Below are positions 1-8,803 of a DNA stretch of 64,000 nt, piece after piece. A program made the translations under genes and the position numbers. Numbering within the stretch: position 1 is the stretch's first letter; every line of letters starts with the position of its first letter. Source of the DNA: Hymenobacter sp. J193 (GTDB lineage: Bacteria > Bacteroidota > Bacteroidia > Cytophagales > Hymenobacteraceae); contig NZ_JAJONE010000006.1 in assembly GCF_024700075.1 (NCBI RefSeq), forward strand, positions 124,001 through 188,000, read 5' to 3'. The notes under the pieces are model-generated. The model had not been told where the DNA came from. It saw nothing but the letters and a program-made list of their open reading frames with translations, and did no database searches.

Positions 1-1
1 C

Positions 2-562
2 ATGCTTGAACTCCTGCAACAACCCTGGCCCTGGTACGTGGCTGGCCCTTTGATTGGCCTGACGGTGCCCGCGCTGCTGCTCGTAGGCAACAAGGCCCTG
101 GGTATCAGCTCCTCGCTGCGTCATGTCTGCGCCGCCTGCGTGCCGGCCGGCATCCCTTTTCTGACCTATAACTGGCGGGCCGAAATCTGGAACCTGGTGT
201 TCGTGCTCGGCATTGCGCTGGGCGGCTTCATCGGCTACCGCGTGCTGGGCCACCCCGACGTTATCGGCATCTCGGCCGCCACCGTGCGCGACCTGAAAGC
301 CGAGATGCACCTGACCGACTTCTCCGGCCTGCTGCCCCGCGAGTTGTTCGCCCTGGAAAATCTGGCCAACTGGAAAGGCTGGGTGTTCCTAGTGCTGGGC
401 GGCTTTCTGGTGGGCTTCGGCACGCGCTACGCCGGCGGCTGCACCTCGGGCCACGCCATTTCGGGCCTATCGAACCTGCAATGGGTGTCGCTGGTGGCCG
501 TCATCGGGTTCTTTGCCGGTGGCCTACTGATGACCTGGATTATTTACCCGATGCTGTTCTAA
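2..562 (+). CDS. YeeE/YedE (TsuA-like) sulfur-compound transporter, half-size subunit
   Basis: Predicted inner-membrane protein of 186 aa with about five hydrophobic segments. It belongs to the YeeE/YedE family, whose characterised member TsuA takes up thiosulfate; some relatives are linked to sulfur detoxification. Visible family mark: the Cys motif GGCTSGH near residues 146-152. Full-length YeeE has two such halves; here the second half is a separate gene at 1223-1633, so the two probably act together. The ATG lies one base from the window edge, but [16 protein letters not shown] is a typical start for the family, so the gene is probably complete. It heads the sulfur operon that continues to 4896. 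The substrate cannot be told from sequence. Confidence 0.85.
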   Translation: MLELLQQPWPWYVAGPLIGLTVPALLLVGNKALGISSSLRHVCAACVPAGIPFLTYNWRAEIWNLVFVLGIALGGFIGYRVLGHPDVIGISAATVRDLKAEMHLTDFSGLLPRELFALENLANWKGWVFLVLGGFLVGFGTRYAGGCTSGHAISGLSNLQWVSLVAVIGFFAGGLLMTWIIYPMLF

Positions 563-581
563 TCCTCCTCAATTCTCGTTC

Positions 582-1226
582 ATGGAAGCTTTTGCGCCAA
601 GTGCCGTCGATTTCTGGGATGCCCGCTACGCGGAGGAGGCCTATGCTTACGGCACCGAGCCGAACACCTACTTCCGCCAGCAGTTGGATGCGCTGCCGCC
701 CGGCCGCCTGCTGCTGCTGGCCGAAGGCGAAGGCCGCAACGCGGTGTACGCCGCCAAGCGCGGCTGGGAAGTAACGGCCGTGGATTTCAGCGACGAAGGC
801 CGCTCCAAAGCCCTGCGCCTGGCCGTAAGTCAGCGCGTGCGACTCCAGTACCGAGTAGCTGACCTCACCGCCCTCGCGTGGCAGCAGGCCGGCTACTATG
901 ATGCAGTGGGCCTCATTTACGCCCATTTTTCCCCGGTTGACCGCCAGGCGGTTCACGCCGCCGCCGCCAGCCTGGCCCCCGGCGGACACCTTTTACTCGA
1001 AGCCTTTAGCCCCCGGCAGCTTGGTCTGCCCTCGGGCGGCCCCAAGTCCGCCGAACTGCTTTACGAGCCGGCTACGCTGGCCACCGACTTTGCCGGGCTG
1101 ACGCTACTCGAAAACCACGAGTTGGGCGTGGTGCTGCACGAAGGCAGCTTCCACGCCGGCCCCGCCAACGTGGTGCGCCTGCTGGCCACCCGCCCTTCCA
1201 CCCCCGAATCCACCAACTCCCTATGA
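582..1226 (+). CDS. Class I SAM-dependent methyltransferase (TehB/thiopurine-methyltransferase-like)
   Basis: A 214 aa soluble protein. LLLAEGEGRNAVYAA (about residues 43-57) is motif I of the Rossmann SAM-binding fold and VTAVDFS is motif II with its acidic ribose-binding residue. Relatives methylate tellurite, selenite, thiols or thiopurines. It starts 20 bp after the first YeeE half and its stop overlaps the start of the second half in an ATGA junction, so it is translationally coupled inside a sulfur-transport operon. A role in methylating a sulfur or chalcogen compound is an inference from that context only. Confidence 0.8.
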   Translation: MEAFAPSAVDFWDARYAEEAYAYGTEPNTYFRQQLDALPPGRLLLLAEGEGRNAVYAAKRGWEVTAVDFSDEGRSKALRLAVSQRVRLQYRVADLTALAWQQAGYYDAVGLIYAHFSPVDRQAVHAAAASLAPGGHLLLEAFSPRQLGLPSGGPKSAELLYEPATLATDFAGLTLLENHELGVVLHEGSFHAGPANVVRLLATRPSTPESTNSL

Positions 1227-1633
1227 AATACCTCAAATACCTAGTGCTGGGCACACTGTTCGGCATTATTCTCACCAAAAGCGAAGTTGTCAGCTGGTTT
1301 CGGATTCAGGAAATGTTCCGCTTCCAGAGCTTCCACATGTACGGCGTCATCGGCTCGGCCATTCTGGTGGGCATGATTTCCATTCAACTCATCAAGCGCA
1401 ACCGCCTCAAGTCGATTGACGGGGAGGAAATCAAGATTACCGACAAGAAATTCAACCACGGCATCTGGATTGGGGGCTTCATCTTCGGCCTCGGCTGGGC
1501 GCTCACCGGGGCCTGTCCTGGCCCGCTGTTCGCGCAGCTGGGCAGTGGCATTGGCTCGGCGGCTGTCCTGATTCTGGCCGCGCTGGCCGGCACCTGGACC
1601 TACAGCGCCCTGCGCGAAAAGCTTCCCTACTAA
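1223..1633 (+). CDS. DUF6691/YeeE-YedE second half-transporter
   Basis: A 136 aa membrane protein with about four hydrophobic segments and the signature GACPGP near residue 92, which marks the second half of YeeE/YedE transporters (DUF6691). It overlaps the methyltransferase stop by 4 bp (ATGA). Together with the product of 2-562 it should form the complete sulfur-compound permease. The split-gene arrangement is common in Bacteroidota and Proteobacteria; a methyltransferase gene between the halves is less usual. Confidence 0.83.
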   Translation: MKYLKYLVLGTLFGIILTKSEVVSWFRIQEMFRFQSFHMYGVIGSAILVGMISIQLIKRNRLKSIDGEEIKITDKKFNHGIWIGGFIFGLGWALTGACPGPLFAQLGSGIGSAAVLILAALAGTWTYSALREKLPY

Positions 1634-1653
1634 CCCTTTCCGCCACGCCCGTC

Positions 1654-3094
1654 ATGCTTCCCCGCTGGCTCCTGCCGGGCGTTGCGCTACTCATCGGCGC
1701 ACGGCCCGCTCATGCCCAATCCGCTCCACCTGATACGCTGCTGCGGCACGCTGCCCCGGCGGCTATCGCTGCGCCTCCGGCCCCGTTGGCAGCCGATTCC
1801 ACCGCCCCGCTTAGCTTACCCCAGGCCCTGCACCGGGGTACCTTCAGCGGCCACATCCGCACCGTGTTCATGGCCACGCTCAACCGCAGCACTGCCCCCG
1901 ACTATTACGCCCACGGCGTGGGGGCCGGCCTACGCTACGAAACCCAAGCCTGGCACGGCTTGCAGGTGGGCCTAGAAGGCTTCTTTCTGAAAAAGCTGTA
2001 TGCCAGTTCGCTGGCCGCCGAGCCGGGCCGCCCGGAAAGCCGCTACGAACTGAGCCTCTTCGACCAGGAGCACCCGCACAGCCGGGAGTTGCTGCACCAG
2101 GTGGAGGAACTGTGGGTACGCTGGCAGGCCCGACCGGGCTGGCAGCTCACCTACGGCCGGCAGCAACTAGACACGCCCCTGCTCAACTCCCAGGACTCGC
2201 GGCTGAGTCCCAACTTCGTGCAGGGCCTGTGGGTAGTAGGCCACCTCAACGCGGCCACTACCCTGCAGGGCGGCTGGCTGACGCACGTCGCGCCCCGTTC
2301 CACCGACCGCTGGTACCGGCTGGACGAGGCCGTGGGCCGCTACTCAATGGGAGTAGCCCCCGACAGCAGCCGGGCCAGCTACCTGGGCCGGGTCCGCACG
2401 CACGGGCTGGCCGTGCTGGGGCTGCGGCGCACACTGGGACCGCACACCACCGTGCAGGCCTGGCAGTATTTTGCCGACCACCTGCTGGCCACCAGTTGGC
2501 TGGAAGGCACCCGGACTCTGACGCGCCCCGCCGGCACCTGGACGGTCAGCGGCCAGGTGCTCTGGCAGCACAGCCTAACCAACGACGTGGAAAGCCCGCC
2601 CAGCCACCGTTACTCGGAGCCCAGCGAACAGGCCCGCGTCCTGAGCACCCGCCTGGCGTACCAGCGGCGGGCGTGGCAGGTGGCCGCCCAGTACACCCGC
2701 GTCTCGGCCCACGGCCGCTACCTGTTTCCGCGCGAGTGGGGCCGCGAGCCGTTTTACACCACCCTGCCCCGCGAGCGGATAGAAGGAGCCGGCGACGTGC
2801 ACGCGCTGGGGGCCAGCCTGGCCTGGCAACGGCCGCACGCCCCCCGGCTGGAAGCGGGCTATGGCTACTACAACCTGTCGAAGCAGGCCCGCCTCAACAA
2901 GTACAGCCTGCCCGACTTTCATCAGCTGAACCTCACGCTCACCCACGCCTTTGCCAGCACGGCCGATGGGCTGCGCCTGCGCACGCTGTACGCGGCCAAG
3001 TGGGGGGGCTGACCAAGCGAGCTACCGGCCCGCCCGAGTCGTCAACAAAGTGGACCTGCACCACCTGACCGTGGCGCTGGATTACGTATTTTAA
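1654..3094 (+). CDS. OprD-like outer-membrane porin (frameshifted near its C terminus)
   Basis: Encodes an outer-membrane beta-barrel porin of the OprD type: signal peptide at residues 1-22 ending in AHAQ, alternating aromatic/polar strands, and LTYGRQQLDTPLLNSQDSR, a characteristic OprD stretch. The open frame stops at 3012 directly after a run of seven G (3002-3008). Removing one G continues it as WGADQASYRPARVV... and ends at 3094 with LDYVF, a normal barrel C terminus with terminal Phe. The intact protein would be about 479 aa. The frameshift is probably a homopolymer error, though slippage cannot be excluded. Likely an entry route for substrates of the neighbouring transporters. Confidence 0.75.
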
Positions 3095-3108
3095 CCGTTT
3101 CTCCCCCT

Positions 3109-3584
3109 ATGTACCTCATGTTTTCGCTCCGCTCCCTGCTGGCGTTTCTGTTCCTAGTCAGCCTTACCCGGCCGGCCGCCGCGCAAGTGCCGGCCGCCCC
3201 GGACAAGCCCGCGTTTATGGGGGCCGTGGCGAAAAAAACCGCTACCGGGCCGTATATCAGCTCGACAGCGACGACCCCAAGCTTATCAAGCAAACCCTGC
3301 GCAATATGAAAAACGCGCTGGCCGACCCGCGCCTGCAAGGCAAGTTGCAGCTGGAACTGGTGGTGTTTGGCGGGGGCGTGGACGTGTTCCGCAAAAGCCA
3401 GCCCTACGAGGCCGAGCTACGGGCCTTGCAGCAACAGGGCGTCCTGCTGGCGCAAGGCCAGAACACGATGAAGGAACGCCAGATTAGCCCGGACGAGCTG
3501 TTTGCCTTCATTGCCTACGTGCCCACCGGCAACGGGGAATTGATTATCCGTCAGCAGCAGGGCTGGGCGCTGGTGCATCCATAG
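3109..3584 (+). CDS. Secreted DsrE-family protein (frameshifted)
   Basis: The first frame gives a signal peptide (residues 1-25, ending AAAQ) and the second, from about 3239, gives the DsrE/DsrF-like domain (YRAVYQLDSDDPKLIKQTLR, ELVVFGGGVDVF, FIAYVPTGNGELIIRQQQGW). They join at an A7 run (3232-3238) if one A is restored. The product would be about 158 aa and periplasmic. DsrE-fold proteins carry persulfide sulfur or bind small sulfur species, which fits the YeeE context. The Cys used for sulfur transfer in canonical DsrE is not obvious in this domain, so a catalytic role is uncertain. Confidence 0.7.
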
Positions 3585-3606
3585 CTAACCTTTTTTCACT
3601 CCTTGC

Positions 3607-4896
3607 ATGAAAGCACCCCAACTCGGTCTGCGTGAAAACTGGCACCAGTTTGCGCTGCTGGTGCTCATCAACGCCTTCGTGGGCGGCATGGTGGGATTGG
3701 AGCGTAGCATCCTGCCCCGGCTGGCCGAGCAGGAATTCCACCTAGTGGCCCGCTCGGCTATTCTTTCCTTTATCGTTGTCTTCGGCCTCACCAAGGCCGT
3801 GGCCAACTACTACGCCGGAGCCTGGGCCAATAAGATTGGACGCAAAAACCTGCTGCTCATCGGCTGGCTGTTTGGTCTGCCCGTGCCGCTGCTACTGCTC
3901 TGGGCGCCCTCGTGGGGTTGGGTGATTGCGGCCAACGTGCTGCTGGGGCTTAACCAGGGCCTGGCGTGGTCGAGTACGGTAGTGATGAAGATTGACCTCG
4001 TAGGGCCAAAGCAGCGTGGGCTGGCCATGGGCTTGAACGAGTCGGCCGGCTACCTGGCCGTGGCGGCTACGGCCTTCGCCTCGGGCTGGCTGGCCACCGA
4101 ATACGGCCTGCGGCCCTACCCGTTCTACCTCGGCATCGTGCTGGCGGTGCTGGGTTTGCTGGGCTCGCTGCTGGTACGCGACACCCGCCACCACGTCGCG
4201 CTGGAAGCCGCGCAGGCCCCGACCACCCCCACTGGTCCGCCGCTGTCGTTCTGGGACGTGAGCTGGCGGCATCCCAACCTGGGCTCCGTCACGCAGGCCG
4301 GCTTGGTCAACAACCTCAACGACGGCATGGTGTGGGGTTTGCTGCCGCTGCTGCTGGCCAGCAAGGGCTTCACGCTCACGCAGATTGGTACCGTGGCCGC
4401 TGTGTACCCGGCCGTGTGGGGCCTGGGCCAGCTGGTCACCGGCCCGCTGGCCGACAAGCTGTGCAAGAAAGACCTGCTGTTCTGGGGTATGCTGCTGCAG
4501 GGCGCGGTGCTGCTGGTCATGCTGTTCACCGATGGGTACCCGGCGTTTCTGGGGCTGGCGGCGCTGCTCGGTGCGGGCACGGCGCTGGTATATCCCACGT
4601 TTCTGGCGGCGGTGGCTGAGTATTCGCCGCTACCGCAGCGGGCGCACAGCGTGGGCATCTTCCGCTTCTGGCGCGACGCGGGCTATGCCATTGGGGCGCT
4701 GCTGACGGGTGTACTCGCCGATGCGTTTGGCTTGGGGGCGGCGCTGGCCACAATCGGCGGGCTCACGGTACTTTCCGCCCTGGTTATCTGGCGGCGCATG
4801 TATTGCCTGCCCGTTGCGAGTAGCGGAGAGTCGCCCCGGCACTGCGGAACGCACCATTATGGACACTCTGTTTCCCCGCCGCTAGTCATCAGCTAA
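3607..4896 (+). CDS. MFS transporter
   Basis: A 429 aa major-facilitator protein with about 12 hydrophobic segments in two halves separated by a central loop near residue 200 (DTRHHVALEAAQ). Visible family motifs include GAWANKIGRKNLL (the loop 2-3 motif G-x3-D/N-x-x-G-R-K/R) and GPLADKLCKKDLL in the second half. The last about 30 residues after the final helix are polar. It closes the sulfur operon, 22 bp after the DsrE gene, and is followed by a strong hairpin terminator. Substrate unknown; export of a sulfur or metalloid compound is a context guess. Confidence 0.85.
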   Translation: MKAPQLGLRENWHQFALLVLINAFVGGMVGLERSILPRLAEQEFHLVARSAILSFIVVFGLTKAVANYYAGAWANKIGRKNLLLIGWLFGLPVPLLLLWAPSWGWVIAANVLLGLNQGLAWSSTVVMKIDLVGPKQRGLAMGLNESAGYLAVAATAFASGWLATEYGLRPYPFYLGIVLAVLGLLGSLLVRDTRHHVALEAAQAPTTPTGPPLSFWDVSWRHPNLGSVTQAGLVNNLNDGMVWGLLPLLLASKGFTLTQIGTVAAVYPAVWGLGQLVTGPLADKLCKKDLLFWGMLLQGAVLLVMLFTDGYPAFLGLAALLGAGTALVYPTFLAAVAEYSPLPQRAHSVGIFRFWRDAGYAIGALLTGVLADAFGLGAALATIGGLTVLSALVIWRRMYCLPVASSGESPRHCGTHHYGHSVSPPLVIS

Positions 4897-4901
4897 AAAA
4901 T

Positions 4902-4942
4902 CACAAACGCCCGATTGCTCACTGAGCGGTCGGGCGTTTGTG
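4902..4942. terminator. Intrinsic terminator after the sulfur operon
   Basis: Perfect 13-bp stem CACAAACGCCCGA/TCGGGCGTTTGTG with a 15-nt loop, six nt after the MFS stop codon. It is preceded by A6 and followed by a T-rich stretch. Confidence 0.8.
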
Positions 4943-5143
4943 TTTGGGTTCATACCGGAATGAAGTATTTATGGTTGCTACCACTATGGCAAGGGCGACA
5001 GTCAGTTGCACAGCTTTTAATAGCTAAACGCTTGGCCCAGACAATAGGACTTATCAGGTGAAGTATTGCAACCCTAGCATTGCACATTCCGTTAGTAAAT
5101 CAAGCTATATTTTTTAGCTTTTCATCACCCAACATCCATAATC

Positions 5144-5350
5144 ATGGACAGAAACGACAACCCAGGGAAGGGGCCCAACAACCCGGGCAATCCCAATCCG
5201 GGCAATCCCAATCCGGGTCAGCCCAATCCTCCGGGCAACCCTACACCTCCCGGTAATCCGACTGGTCCCGGACGCCCACCCGAAAAGCCTGAGCCTGGTC
5301 CTCACAACCCGCCCAAGCCCCCCAAAGACCGCCCCGTAGGATTGAATTAA
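5144..5350 (+). CDS. Small Pro/Gly/Asn-rich protein heading the ubiquitin-like operon
   Basis: A 68 aa protein made almost only of P, G and N with NPGNPNPG-type repeats (residues 12-40), then a K/P-rich tail ending PVGLN. It has no membrane segment or signal peptide and should be intrinsically disordered. It sits 7 bp upstream of the E2-E1 gene, the place where related operons encode the ubiquitin-like modifier. It has neither a beta-grasp pattern nor a terminal Gly-Gly. Whether it is a modifier, a substrate, a scaffold or a degenerate remnant is unknown. The reading frame is the only one open over this stretch that starts with ATG next to the operon. Confidence 0.55.
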   Translation: MDRNDNPGKGPNNPGNPNPGNPNPGQPNPPGNPTPPGNPTGPGRPPEKPEPGPHNPPKPPKDRPVGLN

Positions 5351-5357
5351 CAGCCAT

Positions 5358-7167
5358 ATGCCTACTGCCCCTTGGTTTGAAGCCGAACCTGACCGGCTTG
5401 AAAGGGAGCTTCAAGCCCTGATTGCGCACGGCGTTGCTCCACTGGTGGACGCAGCGGCTCGCAGTCAGGGCATTTTGAAGGTATCCTTTACGATTGACGG
5501 TTCCAATCCTGCTTTTAACTTGGCTGGGTTAGTAGAATCGGTGCAACTGGAAGCAACCTACCCGGACAACTACCCCTACTTCCGTCCGGAAGTGTTTGCG
5601 TTGAATATCGCTCTGCCCCGTCACCAGAACCCCATTGGCAAGAACCTGTGCTTGCTCCCCGGTCGGCTGCCCATTGGGAGCCCCGTTGGAAATTGGCCAC
5701 CTATCTGGTTTCGCAACTGCCCAAAGTTCTACAGAAGGGCAACATTCTAGACCCCGCCGTTCTGGCCACCGACCAGGACGAGCAGGCGGAACCGGCCAGT
5801 GAGTTTTTTGCCCATTCCCATGCGCCGGTGATTTTTGATGAAGCAGGGTTCGAGCAAACCAGTGTGCCGACTGCTCCCATTACGATTCTGGGCCGCCTGC
5901 AAATTGGCGTGCCCCGGAAGGCCGGGCTGTTAACGCGGATGGCCGCGCTGGAAACCACCGATGTGGCGGGCGTCGTTCGTAAGCTGCCAAAGGCCTTGTG
6001 GGACGTTTTCCCTACCCAGTTTTCTGGCCACTGGTCCGTCTCAATCAAGCTCCGCCTTTTGCCCACGCGGGAGAAGGGCTGAACTGGCTCCTAGAACTAG
6101 CCAAGTCACAGGGCCTCACTACTACGTTTCAAAGCAAAGCTGTCCCTTTAGCCAAAGGCGGGATGCTTCGACGGGTAATTGGGCTGCAATTTCCGGAAGA
6201 GATTGCGCCTGGTCAGATGGGTATGGGATGGCTGTTTCTCATCGAGGGAACTATCAAAGAAACGGTAATGGGTCCCCGAGGCAAGCCCGTTGAAGTAGCC
6301 CAATCTCATTGCTTTTACGGCAAAGCATCCCGAATCAGCCCCACCGACGCTTTGCTTCGGGTTCCTGCCGTCCATGCACTTCATCAGCGGACCATTGCTG
6401 TGGTTGGGCTCGGCGCATTGGGGGCACCGATGGCGCTGGAATTTGCCCGCAATCAAGTTGGGAAGCTCCGGCTGTCAGATTACGACCACGTCGAGCCCGG
6501 GCCGACCGTGCGCTGGCCTCTGGGAATAGCCACTGCCGGCCAACTCAAGGCAGAAGCAATTCATGAATTTATCTCGGCGCACTATCCGGCAACGCAGGTT
6601 CTGCCCATCTACCATAAAGTAGGGGGGCTACGCGGGGAAGGAATGCCTTCCGAGCAGGAAGTCATGGATACGCTGCTCACCGACGCCTCCTTACTGATTG
6701 ATGCCTCCGCCGATAAAGGCGTTAGTCATTTCTTAGCGGAAACCGCCCGAGCGCGGGGCATTCCCTTTATTTCAGTGTATGCCACGCCGGGGGGCTGGGG
6801 CGGCATGGTCATGCGAGTAGCCCCCGGCCACACCCGGGGATGCTGGATGTGCCTGCAGTACCATATGGATACGGGCGGCACCATTCCGGTACCAATCAGC
6901 GATGAAACGGCGGGGACCGTGCAAGCGCCGGGTTGTGGCGACATGACCTTCACCGGTGCCAGCTTTGATTTGCAAAACGTGGTATTAGCAGCGGTGCGCC
7001 TCGCGGTTTCAACCTTAAGCTCGGGGGTAGCGGGCGGCTATGCTACCACTCCGTGGGATGTGGGGGTTGTGCAACTCATGGATGCAGATGGCAGCTTAGT
7101 TGCGCCTGCCTGGAGTACGTTCCCGCTCGAAGTTCATCCGCTTTGCCCTTATTGCCACTGTGAATAG
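5358..7167 (+). CDS. E2-E1 fusion, Cap2-like ubiquitin-type conjugation enzyme (two frameshifts)
   Basis: N-terminal E2 domain (residues 1 to about 140): EATYPDNYPYFRPEVFA followed by HQNPIGKNLCLLP with candidate catalytic Cys98. C-terminal E1/ThiF domain: VVGLGALGAP (near residue 349, ATP-binding GxGxxG), Asp-rich SDYDHVEPG, GQLKA lysine, LLIDASAD, PGCGDMTFTGAS with a candidate active Cys, and zinc-type pairs CWMC and CPYCHC at the C terminus. The frame must be corrected near 5655-5668 and 5994-6003; each needs one base (ALVGRFPYPVF results at the second). About 603 aa in all. E2-E1 fusions activate and transfer ubiquitin-like tags or, in CBASS, conjugate the cyclase. No cyclase or effector is adjacent here. 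The stop overlaps the start of the JAB gene. Confidence 0.72.
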
Positions 7168-7221
7168 CCCAGCCCTCTCCATCACAGTGTGGTTGCCCCA
7201 ATCTGCCTACGTGGCAATTTT

Positions 7222-7247
7222 GGCCTTGGTTAAAAGTTTGGTACAAA
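7222..7247 (+). repeat. Left terminal inverted repeat of the 4.7 kb element
   Basis: 26 bp, GGCCTTGGTTAAAAGTTTGG then TACAAA, perfect inverse of 11910-11935, directly next to the AATTTT target duplication at 7216-7221. Confidence 0.85.
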
Positions 7248-7282
7248 AGATACTGTGATGGCAAGCAAGCGATCAGCCGTCT

Positions 7283-8406
7283 TTATTTATCTTCGAGTCT
7301 CTGAAGGAGGACGTGCGCGTTCATCCTGCGTAGCCTCGGCCCAGCTTCGGTGGCCGGGGCTATTTCTTGCCCCACTAGGTGGGCAGTGGGGTAATCAGGA
7401 TCATACACCCGGTCCGTTTTCCAGAGCGCGTAGCAGAGCACAAGCAGTTTGCGCATAACGGCAATGACGCCGGGCTTGCCGCTGGGGTGGCGGGTACGTA
7501 ATCGGGCATAAAAGGCGATTTGCCGCGGGTTATGGCGCAGGCTGCTGAGCGCGGGCAAATAAAGCGCCGTACGTAGGCGCGTGTTGCCGCGCTTGGAGAT
7601 GCGCGTCGCGTGCGCCGAGAGGCCGCTTTGCCGCTGCACCACGTCCAAGCCGGCATAGGAGGCGAGTTGACGCTCGTTCTCGACCAGAGCAAAGCCGCTG
7701 GTTTCGGCCACCACGATGACGGCCGTCGTCAGCCCAATTCCGGGAATGCTCGTCAGCTGCTGCAGCTTGCGCGCCAGCTCCGGCTCGGCCGCCTGAAGCT
7801 CGGCCAGATCTTGATCCAGGGCCGCTACCTGCTCCTGCACCAGTTGCTGTTGGGCGGCCAGACGTGCCAGCGTGCGGCTGTCAGGTTGGTAACTGTGCTG
7901 GTAGGCGTGCACGCGGGCCTTGAGCTGCGCCCCCTGTTTGGTCAACACCTGCCGCTCGCGGGCCAGCGCCCGCAGTTGCCGCAGCGCTGGCGTAGGCGGC
8001 TGCCAGGCCGGCAACGCCCGCTCCAGCCCCAGCCGGCACAGCAAGCGCGCGTCGAGTTGATCGGTCTTGCTCTTGAGTTCGGTGCTGCGGGCAAAATGCT
8101 TGACTTTGTTGGGCAACAGCACGCTGAGTAGCTGCTGCTGATCGGCCAAAAAGTACGCCAGCTCCTCGTAGTAGACGCCGGTGGCTTCGACCACAAACCA
8201 GAGCGGAGCGGCCACCTGTTGCTGCCGGGTCACCCAGTGCAGCAGGTCAGTAAAGCCGATTGGCGTGTTCTCAAAAGTAGTTTCCTTGCCGAAATGCAGA
8301 CACTGGCGGCTGTCCACTGGCCCAGGCAGGCCACAAACGAACTCTTCGCGATGTCAATGCCGACGACGTACTTGAGCGGGGTAATCTCCTGTTTTGCTAG
8401 GGGCAT
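7283..8406 (-). CDS. IS110-family transposase (frameshifted near its N terminus)
   Basis: The reconstructed start is ATG at 8406, giving LKYVVGIDIAKSSFVACLGQ with the first catalytic Asp of the DEDD RuvC-like domain. One base is missing around 8317-8323 before VDSRQCLHFGKE. Downstream come FVVEATGVYYEE, KTDQLDARLL, a coiled linker, and the C-terminal Transposase_20 domain (LTSIPGIGLTTAVIVVAE, ASYAGLDVVQRQSG, KRGNTRLRTALY) that carries the catalytic serine. About 374 aa, normal for the family. IS110 enzymes are bridge-RNA-guided recombinases. The gene lies just inside the left repeat of the larger element and points outward. Confidence 0.82.
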
Positions 8407-8803
8407 GGGGCGAGCGGTAAGTGGGTAAAACCATCAGCCGGCCAGGGTTTTGCCACAACTTGTCTCGTGCAAATACGGGATGCCGGCGCGCGGCGTGGGC
8501 TCCCTCCATACTGTGCAGTCTTCAGGCAAAACGGAAGCAGGGCACGCTTTCTTTTGTGCAACGTCACGGCCGCCGCCGCGCGTTTAGTTAAACGTGGTGC
8601 CCCTGCTTCCTGCTCCAGCTACCCTTTGCGGAAAGGCAGCACAATCATACGAGTTAAACGGCCGAGCTTTGGACTGGTTCTCTCGTTTTCTTTCCTGGCT
8701 AGTTCGGTTGCTGCAGCCCAGCTTCCGTACTTCCTGATTGTTAAATGGCTGCTGGTAACCTTTACGTTGCGCTGTCCTTTCTTCCCGCCTTCCCCGTCGC
8801 TTC
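8407..8803. other. 397-bp non-coding region between IS110 transposase and histidine kinase
   Basis: No convincing gene. On the minus strand this is the 5' flank of the IS110 transposase, where IS110-group elements encode their bridge RNA, so part of it may be that RNA and the element end. It also has to hold the promoter of the divergently transcribed kinase. A near-palindromic GTTTAGTTAAAC lies at about 8581-8592. Confidence 0.4.

Noticed and set aside
2112..3068. 318-aa plus-strand frame overlapping the porin
   Set aside because: Shadow frame with low-complexity Arg/Pro/Ala content; the OprD frame is the coding one and is only shifted at its end.
5358..7167. CBASS operon because of the Cap2-like protein
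   Set aside because: No CD-NTase, effector or matching Cap3 order; only the E2-E1 and JAB genes are seen.
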